Origin: RGIG6178 sp045612885
Lineage (GTDB): Bacteria; Bacillota_I; Bacilli_A; RFN20; DUOF01
DNA length: 53,431 nucleotides
NCBI GenBank assembly: GCA_045612885.1
Contig: JAZKZZ010000009.1
Span: 1-53,431 of the forward strand
Direction: 5' to 3'
Part shown: one piece after another, positions 8,150-16,265 of the stretch
How positions within the stretch are numbered: position 1 is the stretch's first letter
Layout: every line of letters begins with the position of its first letter
Made by a program: the position numbers and the translations under genes
The notes under the pieces: generated by a model
Database searches by the model: none
Told to the model about the DNA's origin: nothing
The model's input: only the letters and a program-made list of their open reading frames with translations

Positions 8150-8923
8150 ATGACAGAAGTAGTTGCAATTGTTAATCAAAAGGGTGGTGTAGGTAAGACC
8201 ACTACTGCTATTAATTTAGCAGCAACATTAGCGTATTTAGGAAAAAAAGTATTACTTATGGATGCAGATCCTCAAGGCAATGCTACGATAGGGTTAGGTA
8301 TAGATAGATATAATGTTGAGCACAGTTTATATGAAGCCCTTATTGGGAAAGATGATTTAGTAGGTACTATGAGAGAAACGGGGGTTAGAAATTTGCATTT
8401 TGTTCCTTCGTCTCCGTTACTTGTTGGTGCTGATGTAGAAATAGCTACATTATATGGAAAAAATCGTTTTTCAAGAATGAAAGAAGTTTTAAAAAACGTT
8501 AAGAAAAAATATGATTATGTAATCATAGATTGTCCTCCAGGAATTGGATTAAATGTTAATATTCTTAATGCTAGTGATAATGTTATTATTCCTTCCTTAT
8601 GTGAATATTTCTCTAAGCAAAGTTTACTTGAAGCTTATGCTTCAGTAAGAAGAATTAAAAACTCATTTAATAAGAATTTAACAGTTAGTGGAATAGTATT
8701 AAATGAGTATGATTCTAAATATAAAATCAATATAGAAATAGAAAAAGAGATTAGAGAAATGTTTGCAAATAGTAGAGTTTATTCTACTACAATTCCTAGA
8801 AGTAATAAGATAATTGAATCACAAAAAGAAGGAAAAACAATCGTTGAATATGCTCCAAAATCACAAGTTTGTGAAGCGTATATAAATTTAGCTAGAGAGG
8901 TGGTAAATAATGGCAAATTATAA
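8150..8923 (+). CDS. parA: Chromosome-partitioning ATPase ParA/Soj
   Basis: 257 residues. Deviant Walker A 'QKGGVGKTT' (residues 10-18) with the signature lysine at 11, Walker A' 'LLMDADPQGNAT' and Walker B 'YVIIDCPPG' show a Soj/ParA ATPase, which with ParB positions replication origins and, in Bacillus, controls DnaA. A GTG at 8147 is in frame, but AGGGAGG (8135-8141) suits the ATG at 8150. The 3' end overlaps parB by 14 bases. Confidence 0.94.
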   Translation: MTEVVAIVNQKGGVGKTTTAINLAATLAYLGKKVLLMDADPQGNATIGLGIDRYNVEHSLYEALIGKDDLVGTMRETGVRNLHFVPSSPLLVGADVEIATLYGKNRFSRMKEVLKNVKKKYDYVIIDCPPGIGLNVNILNASDNVIIPSLCEYFSKQSLLEAYASVRRIKNSFNKNLTVSGIVLNEYDSKYKINIEIEKEIREMFANSRVYSTTIPRSNKIIESQKEGKTIVEYAPKSQVCEAYINLAREVVNNGKL

Positions 8924-9764
8924 TAAGATCAATGTATTTGAAATTGGAGAAGAATTAAAAGAAGTAGAAAAATTAAGAGAGTATGCTGCTAATGAAAGCA
9001 GGCAAGAAGTATATGTTAGATATATAGATACTAACCCATATCAACCTAGAAAGATATTTGATGAAGTTAAATTACAAGAACTTGCTGCATCTATTAAAAC
9101 GTATGGAGTTATTTCGCCTATTTTACTTAGAAAGATGCCTAATGGTAGATATCAAATTTTAGCAGGTGAAAGAAGATTTAGAGCTAGTAAGATTGCTGGA
9201 TTAGATAAAGTTCCTGCAATTGTAGCAGAATTTACTGATAAACAAATGATGGAATTATCTATCATCGAAAACATTCAAAGAGAAGAATTAAATGTCATTG
9301 AAGAAGCAAAAGCATATGAAAATTTATGTAATAATTTAGGATTTACTCATGAACAAATTGGGCAAAGAGTAGGAAAATCTAGGTCATATATTGCTAATAT
9401 CATGAGACTATTGAACTTACCTAAAGTTATTCAAGATTATGTAATTAATGGAGTATTAACTATGGGACAAGTTAAGCCACTTATTAATCTAAGTGAAACT
9501 GATGCTATAAAGATTGCAAATGATGCAATTGAATTGGGGTATACATCCAGACAAATTGAATCTTTATCTAACCTAGCTCATGGAAGACAACTAAATAAAA
9601 ATAAGAGTAAGACTAAAGAATTTAATCCTTACTACGAGTACGTTACTAATTCATTACATAAGAGACTTAAAACGAAGGTTAAAATTAAAGATGATGAATT
9701 AAGAATATCATTCAAGAGCGAAGAAGATTTAAAGAAGATAATGGAGTCTTTAACTAATGCCTAA
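8910..9764 (+). CDS. parB: Chromosome-partitioning protein ParB/Spo0J
   Basis: 284 residues. N-terminal CTP-binding ParB domain with 'NPYQPRKIFDEVKLQELAAS', 'LAGERRFRASKIAG' and 'IIENIQREELNVIEEAKAYE', then a helix-turn-helix ('THEQIGQRVGKSRSYIANIMRLLNLP') and a C-terminal dimer region. ParB loads at parS as a sliding clamp; a one-mismatch parS lies at 5488-5503. Only one ParB-type gene is present, with no Noc paralogue beside it. The start overlaps parA and the end overlaps the next small gene. Confidence 0.94.
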   Translation: MANYNKINVFEIGEELKEVEKLREYAANESRQEVYVRYIDTNPYQPRKIFDEVKLQELAASIKTYGVISPILLRKMPNGRYQILAGERRFRASKIAGLDKVPAIVAEFTDKQMMELSIIENIQREELNVIEEAKAYENLCNNLGFTHEQIGQRVGKSRSYIANIMRLLNLPKVIQDYVINGVLTMGQVKPLINLSETDAIKIANDAIELGYTSRQIESLSNLAHGRQLNKNKSKTKEFNPYYEYVTNSLHKRLKTKVKIKDDELRISFKSEEDLKKIMESLTNA

Positions 9765-10047
9765 TTTACATGTTTATGAAAATGGAGAAGAAATAGAATT
9801 TAAGATAGATTATCAAACTGAGCAAGTTAAATTTATTAATGGAACTGTAAATAATAAGACTAGTATGTATCTTAGAGAGTTTGCTATTACAGTATTAGGA
9901 ATAGAACCCGATACTAAAGAGTTTGTAGCAGCATTCATCGGAAAAGAAATTGTGGAGTCTTATAATAAAAAATATAAATATTATATTATTAAACAGGTTA
10001 AGTCTAAGAAAAATATTTTCGAAGGAACTATAAAGAAAATTGGATAA
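9757..10047 (+). CDS. Small unknown protein cotranscribed with parB
   Basis: 96 residues overlapping parB by 8 bases and ended by a terminator, so it is the last gene of the mnmG-parB unit. No signal peptide or membrane helix. Composition is mixed alpha/beta: beta-rich first half ('VYENGEEIEFKIDYQTEQVKFING'), a central helix, and a basic C-terminus ('KSKKNIFEGTIKKIG'). I do not recognise the family. The tight coupling suggests a partner or accessory of chromosome partitioning, but this is only context. Confidence 0.7.
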   Translation: MPNLHVYENGEEIEFKIDYQTEQVKFINGTVNNKTSMYLREFAITVLGIEPDTKEFVAAFIGKEIVESYNKKYKYYIIKQVKSKKNIFEGTIKKIG

Positions 10048-10066
10048 GCAATGCTTATCTTTTTTT
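10043..10066 (+). terminator. Terminator of the mnmG-parB unit
   Basis: GATAAGC / GCTTATC 7-bp stem (10043-10049, 10053-10059), 3-base loop, then seven T. Confidence 0.85.
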
Positions 10067-10088
10067 GTGTTTGATAGAGATTTATAAC

Positions 10089-10131
10089 AAAAAGGCCCTA
10101 AGTTTTTATAAACTCAGGACCTTTTTTTATT
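10089..10131 (-). terminator. Terminator of rluB
   Basis: On the minus strand GGTCCTGAGTTT pairs with AAACTTAGGGCC, complete if two G-U pairs are allowed, followed by TTTTT. On the plus strand the same pairs are mismatches, so it works mainly for the minus strand. Confidence 0.75.
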
Positions 10132-10846
10132 TAGTTAATTTTTTTAAAGAAGATACTTCTTCTTTTGTTAATGGTCTAGATTGACCCTCATATAATCCTT
10201 TACTAGAAATACCTGCAAAAGAATCTCTATGAAGTTTTATAACTTCTTTATTGATTGCTTCAAACATCTTCTTTACTTGATGGTTTCTACCTTCATGGAT
10301 TGTTAATTCTACGATGGATTTATCTTTTTCCTTATTGTATTTATTTAATTTAGCTTTACAAGGAGCTGTTTTTCTTCCATCGATTATAACACCTTCTTCA
10401 AGATTAACTAAATCTTGATCAGTTACTTCACCTTTTACAGAGGCGATATATACTTTATCTACTTGCTTAGAAGGGTGAGTAAGTTTGTGTGCTAAATCTC
10501 CATCGTTTGTAAGAAGTAATACTCCTGTGGTATCAAAATCGAGTCTACCAACAGGATAAATTCTCTGTTTTACATTTTCTATGCAATCTAGAACCGTTTT
10601 TCTCCCTCTATCATCACTTACTGTAGCTACTGTATTTCTAGGTTTATTTAATAAAATATATACGTGTCTTTCTTTGTTAAAAAGTGTTTTACCCTCTACT
10701 GTAATTTTATCTTTTTCATCTACTTTAGTGCCTAGTTCAGTAACTACTTTATCATTTACTGTTACTTTTCCTTCAGTTATTAATTGCTCTGCTTTTCTTC
10801 TTGAGCAAATTCCAGCTTGTGCTATTACTTTTTGTAATCTTTCCAT
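10127..10846 (-). CDS. rluB: rRNA pseudouridine synthase, RluB/RsuA family
   Basis: 239 residues. An N-terminal S4 RNA-binding domain ('RLQKVIAQAGICSRRKAEQLITEGKVTVNDK') is followed by the catalytic domain with 'YPVGRLDFDTTGVLLLTNDGDLAHKLTHP', whose Asp in 'GRLDFDT' is the catalytic residue, and 'EGRNHQVKKMFEAI'. This family converts a uridine of 23S rRNA (RluB, position 2605 in E. coli numbering) or 16S rRNA (RsuA) to pseudouridine. Bacilli usually have RluB; choosing between them is inference. It stands alone, convergent with the parB unit. Confidence 0.9.
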   Translation of the reverse strand: MERLQKVIAQAGICSRRKAEQLITEGKVTVNDKVVTELGTKVDEKDKITVEGKTLFNKERHVYILLNKPRNTVATVSDDRGRKTVLDCIENVKQRIYPVGRLDFDTTGVLLLTNDGDLAHKLTHPSKQVDKVYIASVKGEVTDQDLVNLEEGVIIDGRKTAPCKAKLNKYNKEKDKSIVELTIHEGRNHQVKKMFEAINKEVIKLHRDSFAGISSKGLYEGQSRPLTKEEVSSLKKLTK

Positions 10847-10944
10847 TATTAATCACCAACCGATTAATATTATACTAGAATTACAGTATTGATAAAAGAG
10901 GCAATATCAATTATAATTTTAAATATAGGATGGATGTGGTTTAA

Positions 10945-11628
10945 ATGAAACGAAATAGTTTATATGAATACACTTTGGATGAATTAAATACTAGACAAGA
11001 CATGGCTACCAATCAAAAGAAATATTCTTGGTATGATGCTGCGATGGCTTTATGTACCCTTGAATTTGATCATGAATTGATAATAAATTCTGAATTGGGA
11101 AAGTTATCTCAAAGAAAGTTAACTAACTATAAGATAAATGAACCACATGCTAATGATGTAATTGTTACATTAAGAAAATTACTTAGTGTTATGAGTAAGA
11201 TATATATAAAAAAGAGAATGTTCACAGAATTTGAAGAAAGACAATATCATAAAATTAATAATGATATTTTAGAAATTTTTGATGAATTAAGTAAATATAA
11301 AGAATTTGATGATGTATATAAAGCATATGAGAATTATATGGAGTGTGTTTGTGAATATCAATGCCTAGTGAATTTAGAATTTTTAACAAAAGAAATTGGT
11401 AAACAAGCACAAGAATTTAATGCTTCACCATCTGTATATGACTTGTTAGATGAGGTTTTAAGTACTATCAAGAATAGAAATGTTAGCAGAGAAGATGTGG
11501 AAAAATTAAATAAAATTGTTAATAATACAGATTTTACTGACTTAAATGAAAGTTTAGTTAATAGATATCTTCGTTACATTAAATCATTTTCTGATATTGT
11601 TAATACTAAACAAATCAACAAAAGATAA
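10945..11628 (+). CDS. Unknown mostly helical protein
   Basis: 227 residues, no signal peptide or membrane segment. Predicted nearly all helical, rich in charged and aromatic residues ('YKAYENYMECVCEYQCLVNLEFL'). ATG at 10945 follows a GGATGTGG-type ribosome site. It is monocistronic: rluB diverges upstream and a strong terminator follows. I do not recognise a family or motif; the gene is well formed and clearly coding. Confidence 0.7.
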   Translation: MKRNSLYEYTLDELNTRQDMATNQKKYSWYDAAMALCTLEFDHELIINSELGKLSQRKLTNYKINEPHANDVIVTLRKLLSVMSKIYIKKRMFTEFEERQYHKINNDILEIFDELSKYKEFDDVYKAYENYMECVCEYQCLVNLEFLTKEIGKQAQEFNASPSVYDLLDEVLSTIKNRNVSREDVEKLNKIVNNTDFTDLNESLVNRYLRYIKSFSDIVNTKQINKR

Positions 11629-11630
11629 CA

Positions 11631-11657
11631 AAAGGATATTAAATATATCCTTTTTTT
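11631..11657 (+). terminator. Intrinsic terminator
   Basis: AAAGGATAT / ATATCCTTT 9-bp stem (11631-11639, 11645-11653), 5-base loop, T run. Confidence 0.85.
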
Positions 11658-11692
11658 ATTTTAATTTGCTAATATATTAAAGGGTGTTAAAT

Positions 11693-12190
11693 ATGGAAAA
11701 CATTACTGAAGTAAGTAAAAAGAAAATATATCAAATTATAAATGAAAAGAAAAATGAGATGGAGTCTCCACTTATGGCGATTTTAAGTGAGATACAAGCT
11801 ACTTTTGGCTATATTGATTTAGAAGTGCAAGAAATAGTTAGTAAAGAATTAGGAATAAGCAAGAGTGATGTATATGGGGTAGTTAGTTTTTATTCATATT
11901 TTTCCATGAAACCTAAAGGAAAATATGTAATAGGTGTTTGTTTTGGTACAGCTTGTTATGTAAAAGGGACTCAAGCAATCATCGATGAGTTTAGTTCTAA
12001 ATTGGGAATTAAACCTGGAGAAACAACTGAAGATGGTTTGTTTTCTATTGATATTTTAAGATGTATTGGTGCTTGTGGATTAGCTCCAGTTATTAGCGTT
12101 AATGGAAAAATATATCCTCATGTTGAGATTAAGGATGTAAGTAAAATCATTAAGGAGTATAAAGATAAAGAGGTGAATGTTAATGAGTAA
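11693..12190 (+). CDS. hydC: Hydrogenase subunit HydC (NuoE-like [2Fe-2S] protein)
   Basis: 165 residues, thioredoxin-like [2Fe-2S] ferredoxin family (complex I 24-kDa/NuoE). Four cluster cysteines are visible: Cys83 and Cys88 ('GVCFGTACYV') and Cys124 and Cys128 ('LRCIGACGLAP'). With the two downstream genes it makes a HydABC-type NAD(H)-linked [FeFe] hydrogenase. An in-frame GTG at 11684 exists, but the ATG at 11693 has AAAGGG at a fitting distance. Its 3' end overlaps hydB by 8 bases. Confidence 0.9.
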   Translation: MENITEVSKKKIYQIINEKKNEMESPLMAILSEIQATFGYIDLEVQEIVSKELGISKSDVYGVVSFYSYFSMKPKGKYVIGVCFGTACYVKGTQAIIDEFSSKLGIKPGETTEDGLFSIDILRCIGACGLAPVISVNGKIYPHVEIKDVSKIIKEYKDKEVNVNE

Positions 12191-14039
12191 ATTCAGTTCA
12201 ATAAAAAAATTACAAGACTATATTTCAAAATTAGAAGAACAAAAAGAAAATAACAAACTTGTAATTTCTTTTTGTAGTTCAAGTGGATGTGTTGCTAATA
12301 AATCCAATGAAATAAGAGTTAGATTTGAAGAATTAATAAAAGAACATAAATTAGAAAAAAAAGTTGAAACTAAATGTGTAGGTTGTTTTGGATTTTGTTC
12401 GCAAGGGCCTTTTGTAAAGATCTATCCAGATAACGTTACTTATAAACTAGTGAAAGAAAGTGATGTTGATGAGATTTTCTTAACTCATATAATAGGAAAA
12501 AAGATTGTTGAAAGATTAGTTTTTAGAAATAGTAAAGGCGAAACTGAAAAAGATTATAGAAAAACAGAATTCTTTAACAAGCAAAAAAGAGTAGCTTTAA
12601 ATGGATGTGGAGATATTGATCCTAGCAATATTGATGATGCATTTAAAATAGGTGCTTATAAAGCTTTTGCTAGGTGTTTAGGAGAATTATCTAGACAAGA
12701 TGTTATTGATGAAGTTAGTTATGCTGGTTTAAGAGGTAGAGGTGGAGGAGGATTCCCTACTGGAAGAAAATGGGCTAGTGCAGCGGTAGAAAATAGTGAA
12801 ATTAAATATGTTATTTGTAATGGAGATGAAGGAGATCCAGGTGCATTCATGGATAGATCTATTTTGGAGAGTAATCCTCATGCTGTGGTAGAGGGCATGC
12901 TAATAGCAGGTTATGCAATTGGAGCGTGTAAAGGATTTATTTATGTGAGAGCTGAATATCCTTTAGCAGTTGCTAGATTTAAAAAAGCGATTAATGATGC
13001 TAAAGAGTATGGATTACTTGGAGAGAATATTTTAGGAACAGATTATAGTTTTGATATTGAAATAAGATTAGGAGCAGGAGCCTTTGTTTGTGGAGAAGAG
13101 ACAGCGCTTATAGCTTCAATTGAATCTCAAAGAGGAATGCCAAGAGCTAAACCTCCTTTTCCAAGTCAAAAAGGATTATTTAATAAACCTACAATTATTA
13201 ATAATGTGGAAACTTTCGCCAATGTTCCATTTATCTTAAGAGAAGGTGGAAAAGAAAACTTCCATAAATTAGGAAGTGAGAAGAGTAAGGGAACTAAAGT
13301 TTTTGCTCTTGCTGGAAAAGTTAAAAATGTTGGTTTAGTAGAAGTTGAAATGGGTACTACATTAAGAGAGTTAATATATGATATAGGTGGAGGAATAGCT
13401 AATGATAAGAAATTTAAAGCTATTCAAACTGGGGGTCCTAGTGGAGGATGTCTAACTGAAAAGGATTTAGATACTCCGATTGATTTTGACACTCTATTAG
13501 CTAGAGGATCTATGATGGGTAGTGGAGGAGCTATCGTTATGGATGAAGATAACTGTATGATTGATGTTGCTAAATTCTATTTGCAATTCATCGTAGATGA
13601 ATCATGTGGAAAATGTAGTCCTTGTAGAATTGGAAGTAAGGCTATGCTTAATATTTTAGATAAGATTACTGAAGGTAAGGCTACATTAAGTGATTTAGAT
13701 GAATTAGAGAGATTAGCTTATCAAATAAAAGATACAGCATTATGTGGATTAGGACAAAGCGCTCCAAACCCTGTATTATCTACACTTAAGAATTTTAAGG
13801 AAGAATATATTGAACACATTGTAGAACATAAATGTAGAGCTAAAGTATGTAGAAAGATGATAGAGTATAGTGTTCTAGAAGAAAAGTGTAAGAAGTGTGG
13901 ATTATGTGCAAGAAATTGTCCTGTTAATGCAATAAATGGCGTTGTTGGAAAAGAAACATTTGTAATAGATAAAGAAAAGTGTATTAAGTGTGGATTATGT
14001 TTAAGTAATTGTCCATTTAAAGCAATTGTGAAGGAGTAG
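12183..14039 (+). CDS. hydB: Hydrogenase subunit HydB (NuoF-like flavin/NADH subunit)
   Basis: 618 residues. Domains in order: N-terminal [2Fe-2S] thioredoxin-like ferredoxin ('CSSSGC...CVGCFGFC'); NuoF FMN/NAD-binding core ('GLRGRGGGGFPTGRKW', 'CNGDEGDPGAFMDRS'); SLBB and the iron-sulfur motif 'ESCGKCSPCRIG...CGLG'; and two C-terminal [4Fe-4S] ferredoxin motifs ('CKKCGLCARNCP', 'CIKCGLCLSNCP'). This is the flavin subunit of electron-bifurcating hydrogenases, where NADH and reduced ferredoxin meet. ATG at 12177 is also in frame, but AGAGGTG suits 12183. Confidence 0.92.
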   Translation: MSKFSSIKKLQDYISKLEEQKENNKLVISFCSSSGCVANKSNEIRVRFEELIKEHKLEKKVETKCVGCFGFCSQGPFVKIYPDNVTYKLVKESDVDEIFLTHIIGKKIVERLVFRNSKGETEKDYRKTEFFNKQKRVALNGCGDIDPSNIDDAFKIGAYKAFARCLGELSRQDVIDEVSYAGLRGRGGGGFPTGRKWASAAVENSEIKYVICNGDEGDPGAFMDRSILESNPHAVVEGMLIAGYAIGACKGFIYVRAEYPLAVARFKKAINDAKEYGLLGENILGTDYSFDIEIRLGAGAFVCGEETALIASIESQRGMPRAKPPFPSQKGLFNKPTIINNVETFANVPFILREGGKENFHKLGSEKSKGTKVFALAGKVKNVGLVEVEMGTTLRELIYDIGGGIANDKKFKAIQTGGPSGGCLTEKDLDTPIDFDTLLARGSMMGSGGAIVMDEDNCMIDVAKFYLQFIVDESCGKCSPCRIGSKAMLNILDKITEGKATLSDLDELERLAYQIKDTALCGLGQSAPNPVLSTLKNFKEEYIEHIVEHKCRAKVCRKMIEYSVLEEKCKKCGLCARNCPVNAINGVVGKETFVIDKEKCIKCGLCLSNCPFKAIVKE

Positions 14040-14044
14040 GTAAT

Positions 14045-15769
14045 ATGGTGAAAGTAAAGATAAATGATATTGAATATTCTTTTAAAGATAATATGACTGC
14101 TCTAGAAGCTTGTAGGGAGATAGGTATTGATATTCCTACTCTTTGTTATCTAAAAGATTTAAATGAAACTAGTAACTGTAGGGTGTGTTTAGTAGAAGTT
14201 AAAGGATTTAATAAGTTGATGACTTCATGTAATTTAAAATTAACTGAAGGAATGGAAATATATACTAGTACGCCTAGAGTAATTGAGGCTAGAAGGGCGG
14301 CAGTAGAATTACTATTAAGTAATCATAGCAATCGATGTTTGAATTGTCATGCTAATGGAAGATGTGAACTTCAAGAGGCTAGCAAGATGGTTGGAGCAAA
14401 AGAGAGAATTACTAATGATTTAAAAGAAGCTATTGTAGATGAGTTCAGTAATTCAATATGCAGAGATAGTAGTAAGTGTATATTATGTGGAAGATGTATA
14501 GAAGCTTGTAAAAAATATCAAGGATTAGGGATTTTAGGTTTTGAAAACAGAGGATATGAGACCTTTGTTTCTCCTTTCGCTAATAAATCTTTTAAAGATG
14601 TAGAGTGTATTAAATGTGGACAATGTGTAAATGTTTGTCCTACTGGCGCTTTATATGTGAAAGAAGAAATTGAAAATGTATTAAAAGCATTTGCGAGTGG
14701 AAAAAAAGTATTTGTACAAACTGCTCCTGCAGTAAGAGTATCTTTAGGAGAACATTTTGGTTACAAGATTGGTACTAATGTTACAGGAAAAATGGTTAGT
14801 GCATTAAAGAAATTAGGTTTTTATAGAGTATATGATACGAATTTTGGTGCAGATTTAACTATTATGGAAGAAGCTCATGAATTACTTGAAAGAATCAAGA
14901 GTAAAAAGAAAAGTCCGATGTTTACTTCATGTTGTCCTGGGTGGGTGAGTTATATGATGGATAACTATCCAGAACTTAAAAATCATATGTCTAGTTGTAA
15001 GTCTCCACATATGATGTTAGGTAGTTTAATTAAATCTCGTTTTAGTGAAGTTAATAATTTAAATAGAGAAGATATATACGTAGTATCTATCATGCCTTGT
15101 AGTGCTAAAAAAGAAGAAAGAACTTTAATAAATAAACAAGGGGATTATGATGTAGATGCTGTATTAACAACTAGAGAATTGGCTAGATTAATAAAAATGG
15201 CTGGTATTGATTTTAATTCTTTAGAAGATTCAGAGTTTGATAGTGATTTGTTTGGTGAGTATAGTGGTGCTGCTTCAATATTTGGTGTAAGTGGAGGAGT
15301 AATGGAAGCTGCTTTAAGAACAGCATATCATGCATTAACTAATAAAGAATATCCACTTATTAGATTTGAAGAAGTAAGAGGGAAGAAGAATGTTAAAGAG
15401 GCTACTATCAAGATAAGAAGAAAAGAAATAAAAGTAGCAGTAGTTCATACAATGAAAGCTATAAAGCCAATTTTAGAAGATCTTAAAAATGGCAAATGTA
15501 AATATGATTTTATAGAAGTTATGGCTTGTCCTCTAGGTTGTATAAATGGAGGAGGTCAAATTCATCAAAAACCATTATTAATGAATAAAGAAGATAGAGA
15601 TAATATCTTGTTAGTTAAGTATAAACGTGCTAAAGGATTATATAAAATTGATGAAAGTAAAGAATTAAGACAATCTCATAATAATACTCAAATAAAAGAA
15701 TTATATGAGAATTACTTATCTGAACCGGGAAGTGAATTGGCGCATAAATTATTGCACAGAGAATACTAG
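14045..15769 (+). CDS. hydA: [FeFe] hydrogenase catalytic subunit HydA
   Basis: 574 residues. N-terminal [2Fe-2S] domain ('CRVCLVEVKG'), His/Cys [4Fe-4S] motif ('HSNRCLNCHANGRCELQ'), two [4Fe-4S] motifs ('CILCGRCIEAC', 'CIKCGQCVNVCPTGAL'), then the H-cluster domain. H-cluster motifs are L1 TSCCPGW (Cys296), L2 MPCSAKKEE (Cys352) and L3 MACPLGCINGGGQ (Cys495, Cys499), and a small-subunit-like C-terminus. All active-site Cys are present, so it should be active. With HydB and HydC it likely oxidises NADH and ferredoxin together to make H2. HydE/F/G maturases are not in the window. Confidence 0.95.
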   Translation: MVKVKINDIEYSFKDNMTALEACREIGIDIPTLCYLKDLNETSNCRVCLVEVKGFNKLMTSCNLKLTEGMEIYTSTPRVIEARRAAVELLLSNHSNRCLNCHANGRCELQEASKMVGAKERITNDLKEAIVDEFSNSICRDSSKCILCGRCIEACKKYQGLGILGFENRGYETFVSPFANKSFKDVECIKCGQCVNVCPTGALYVKEEIENVLKAFASGKKVFVQTAPAVRVSLGEHFGYKIGTNVTGKMVSALKKLGFYRVYDTNFGADLTIMEEAHELLERIKSKKKSPMFTSCCPGWVSYMMDNYPELKNHMSSCKSPHMMLGSLIKSRFSEVNNLNREDIYVVSIMPCSAKKEERTLINKQGDYDVDAVLTTRELARLIKMAGIDFNSLEDSEFDSDLFGEYSGAASIFGVSGGVMEAALRTAYHALTNKEYPLIRFEEVRGKKNVKEATIKIRRKEIKVAVVHTMKAIKPILEDLKNGKCKYDFIEVMACPLGCINGGGQIHQKPLLMNKEDRDNILLVKYKRAKGLYKIDESKELRQSHNNTQIKELYENYLSEPGSELAHKLLHREY

Positions 15770-15781
15770 GAGGAAAAAAAT

Positions 15782-16162
15782 ATGGAATTTGTAAAATGTA
15801 ATCATTGCGGAAACATCGTGGCATATGTGAAAAATAAGGGAGTTAGAGTTTCTTGTTGTTTAGAACCTATGAAAGCTTTAATCCCAAATAGTGAAGAGGC
15901 AAGTGTAGAAAAACATGTACCTGTTTACTATAGAGATGGAAAATATTTAGTAGTAGAAGTATCTGATGTTAAACATCCAATGGAAGAACATCATTATATT
16001 GAATGGGTTGCTTTAGTTACTAAACATGGTAATCAAAGAAAAGTTTTAAAGCCTAATATGGATCCTGCTGTTAGATTCTTAGTAGAAGAAGATGATGAAG
16101 TATTGGAATTATACGCTTATTGTAATCTTCATGGATTATGGAAGGGTAAAGAAAAACAATAA
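15782..16162 (+). CDS. dfx: Desulfoferrodoxin (superoxide reductase)
   Basis: 126 residues. N-terminal desulforedoxin-type Fe(Cys)4 site: Cys6, Cys9, Cys25, Cys26. The C-terminal catalytic iron has its expected ligands His45, His65 ('KHPM'), His71, Cys114 and His117 ('CNLHG'). It reduces superoxide to hydrogen peroxide without making O2, a protection typical of strict anaerobes. It lies 12 bases after hydA with a strong AGGAGG site, so it is in the hydrogenase operon, where it may shield oxygen-sensitive clusters. Confidence 0.95.
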   Translation: MEFVKCNHCGNIVAYVKNKGVRVSCCLEPMKALIPNSEEASVEKHVPVYYRDGKYLVVEVSDVKHPMEEHHYIEWVALVTKHGNQRKVLKPNMDPAVRFLVEEDDEVLELYAYCNLHGLWKGKEKQ

Positions 16163-16168
16163 AAAAAG

Positions 16169-16202
16169 AAGCTATAAAGTAATATCTTTATAGCTTTTTT
16201 TG
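16169..16202 (+). terminator. Terminator of the hydrogenase operon
   Basis: AAGCTATAAAG / CTTTATAGCTT 11-bp stem (16169-16179, 16186-16196) with 6-base loop and T run. Confidence 0.88.
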
Positions 16203-16265
16203 TAGTCTCAAATTATTCAAAAATAGATTAATTAATAATATAATTAAAAAAAGGAGTGAGTAATA

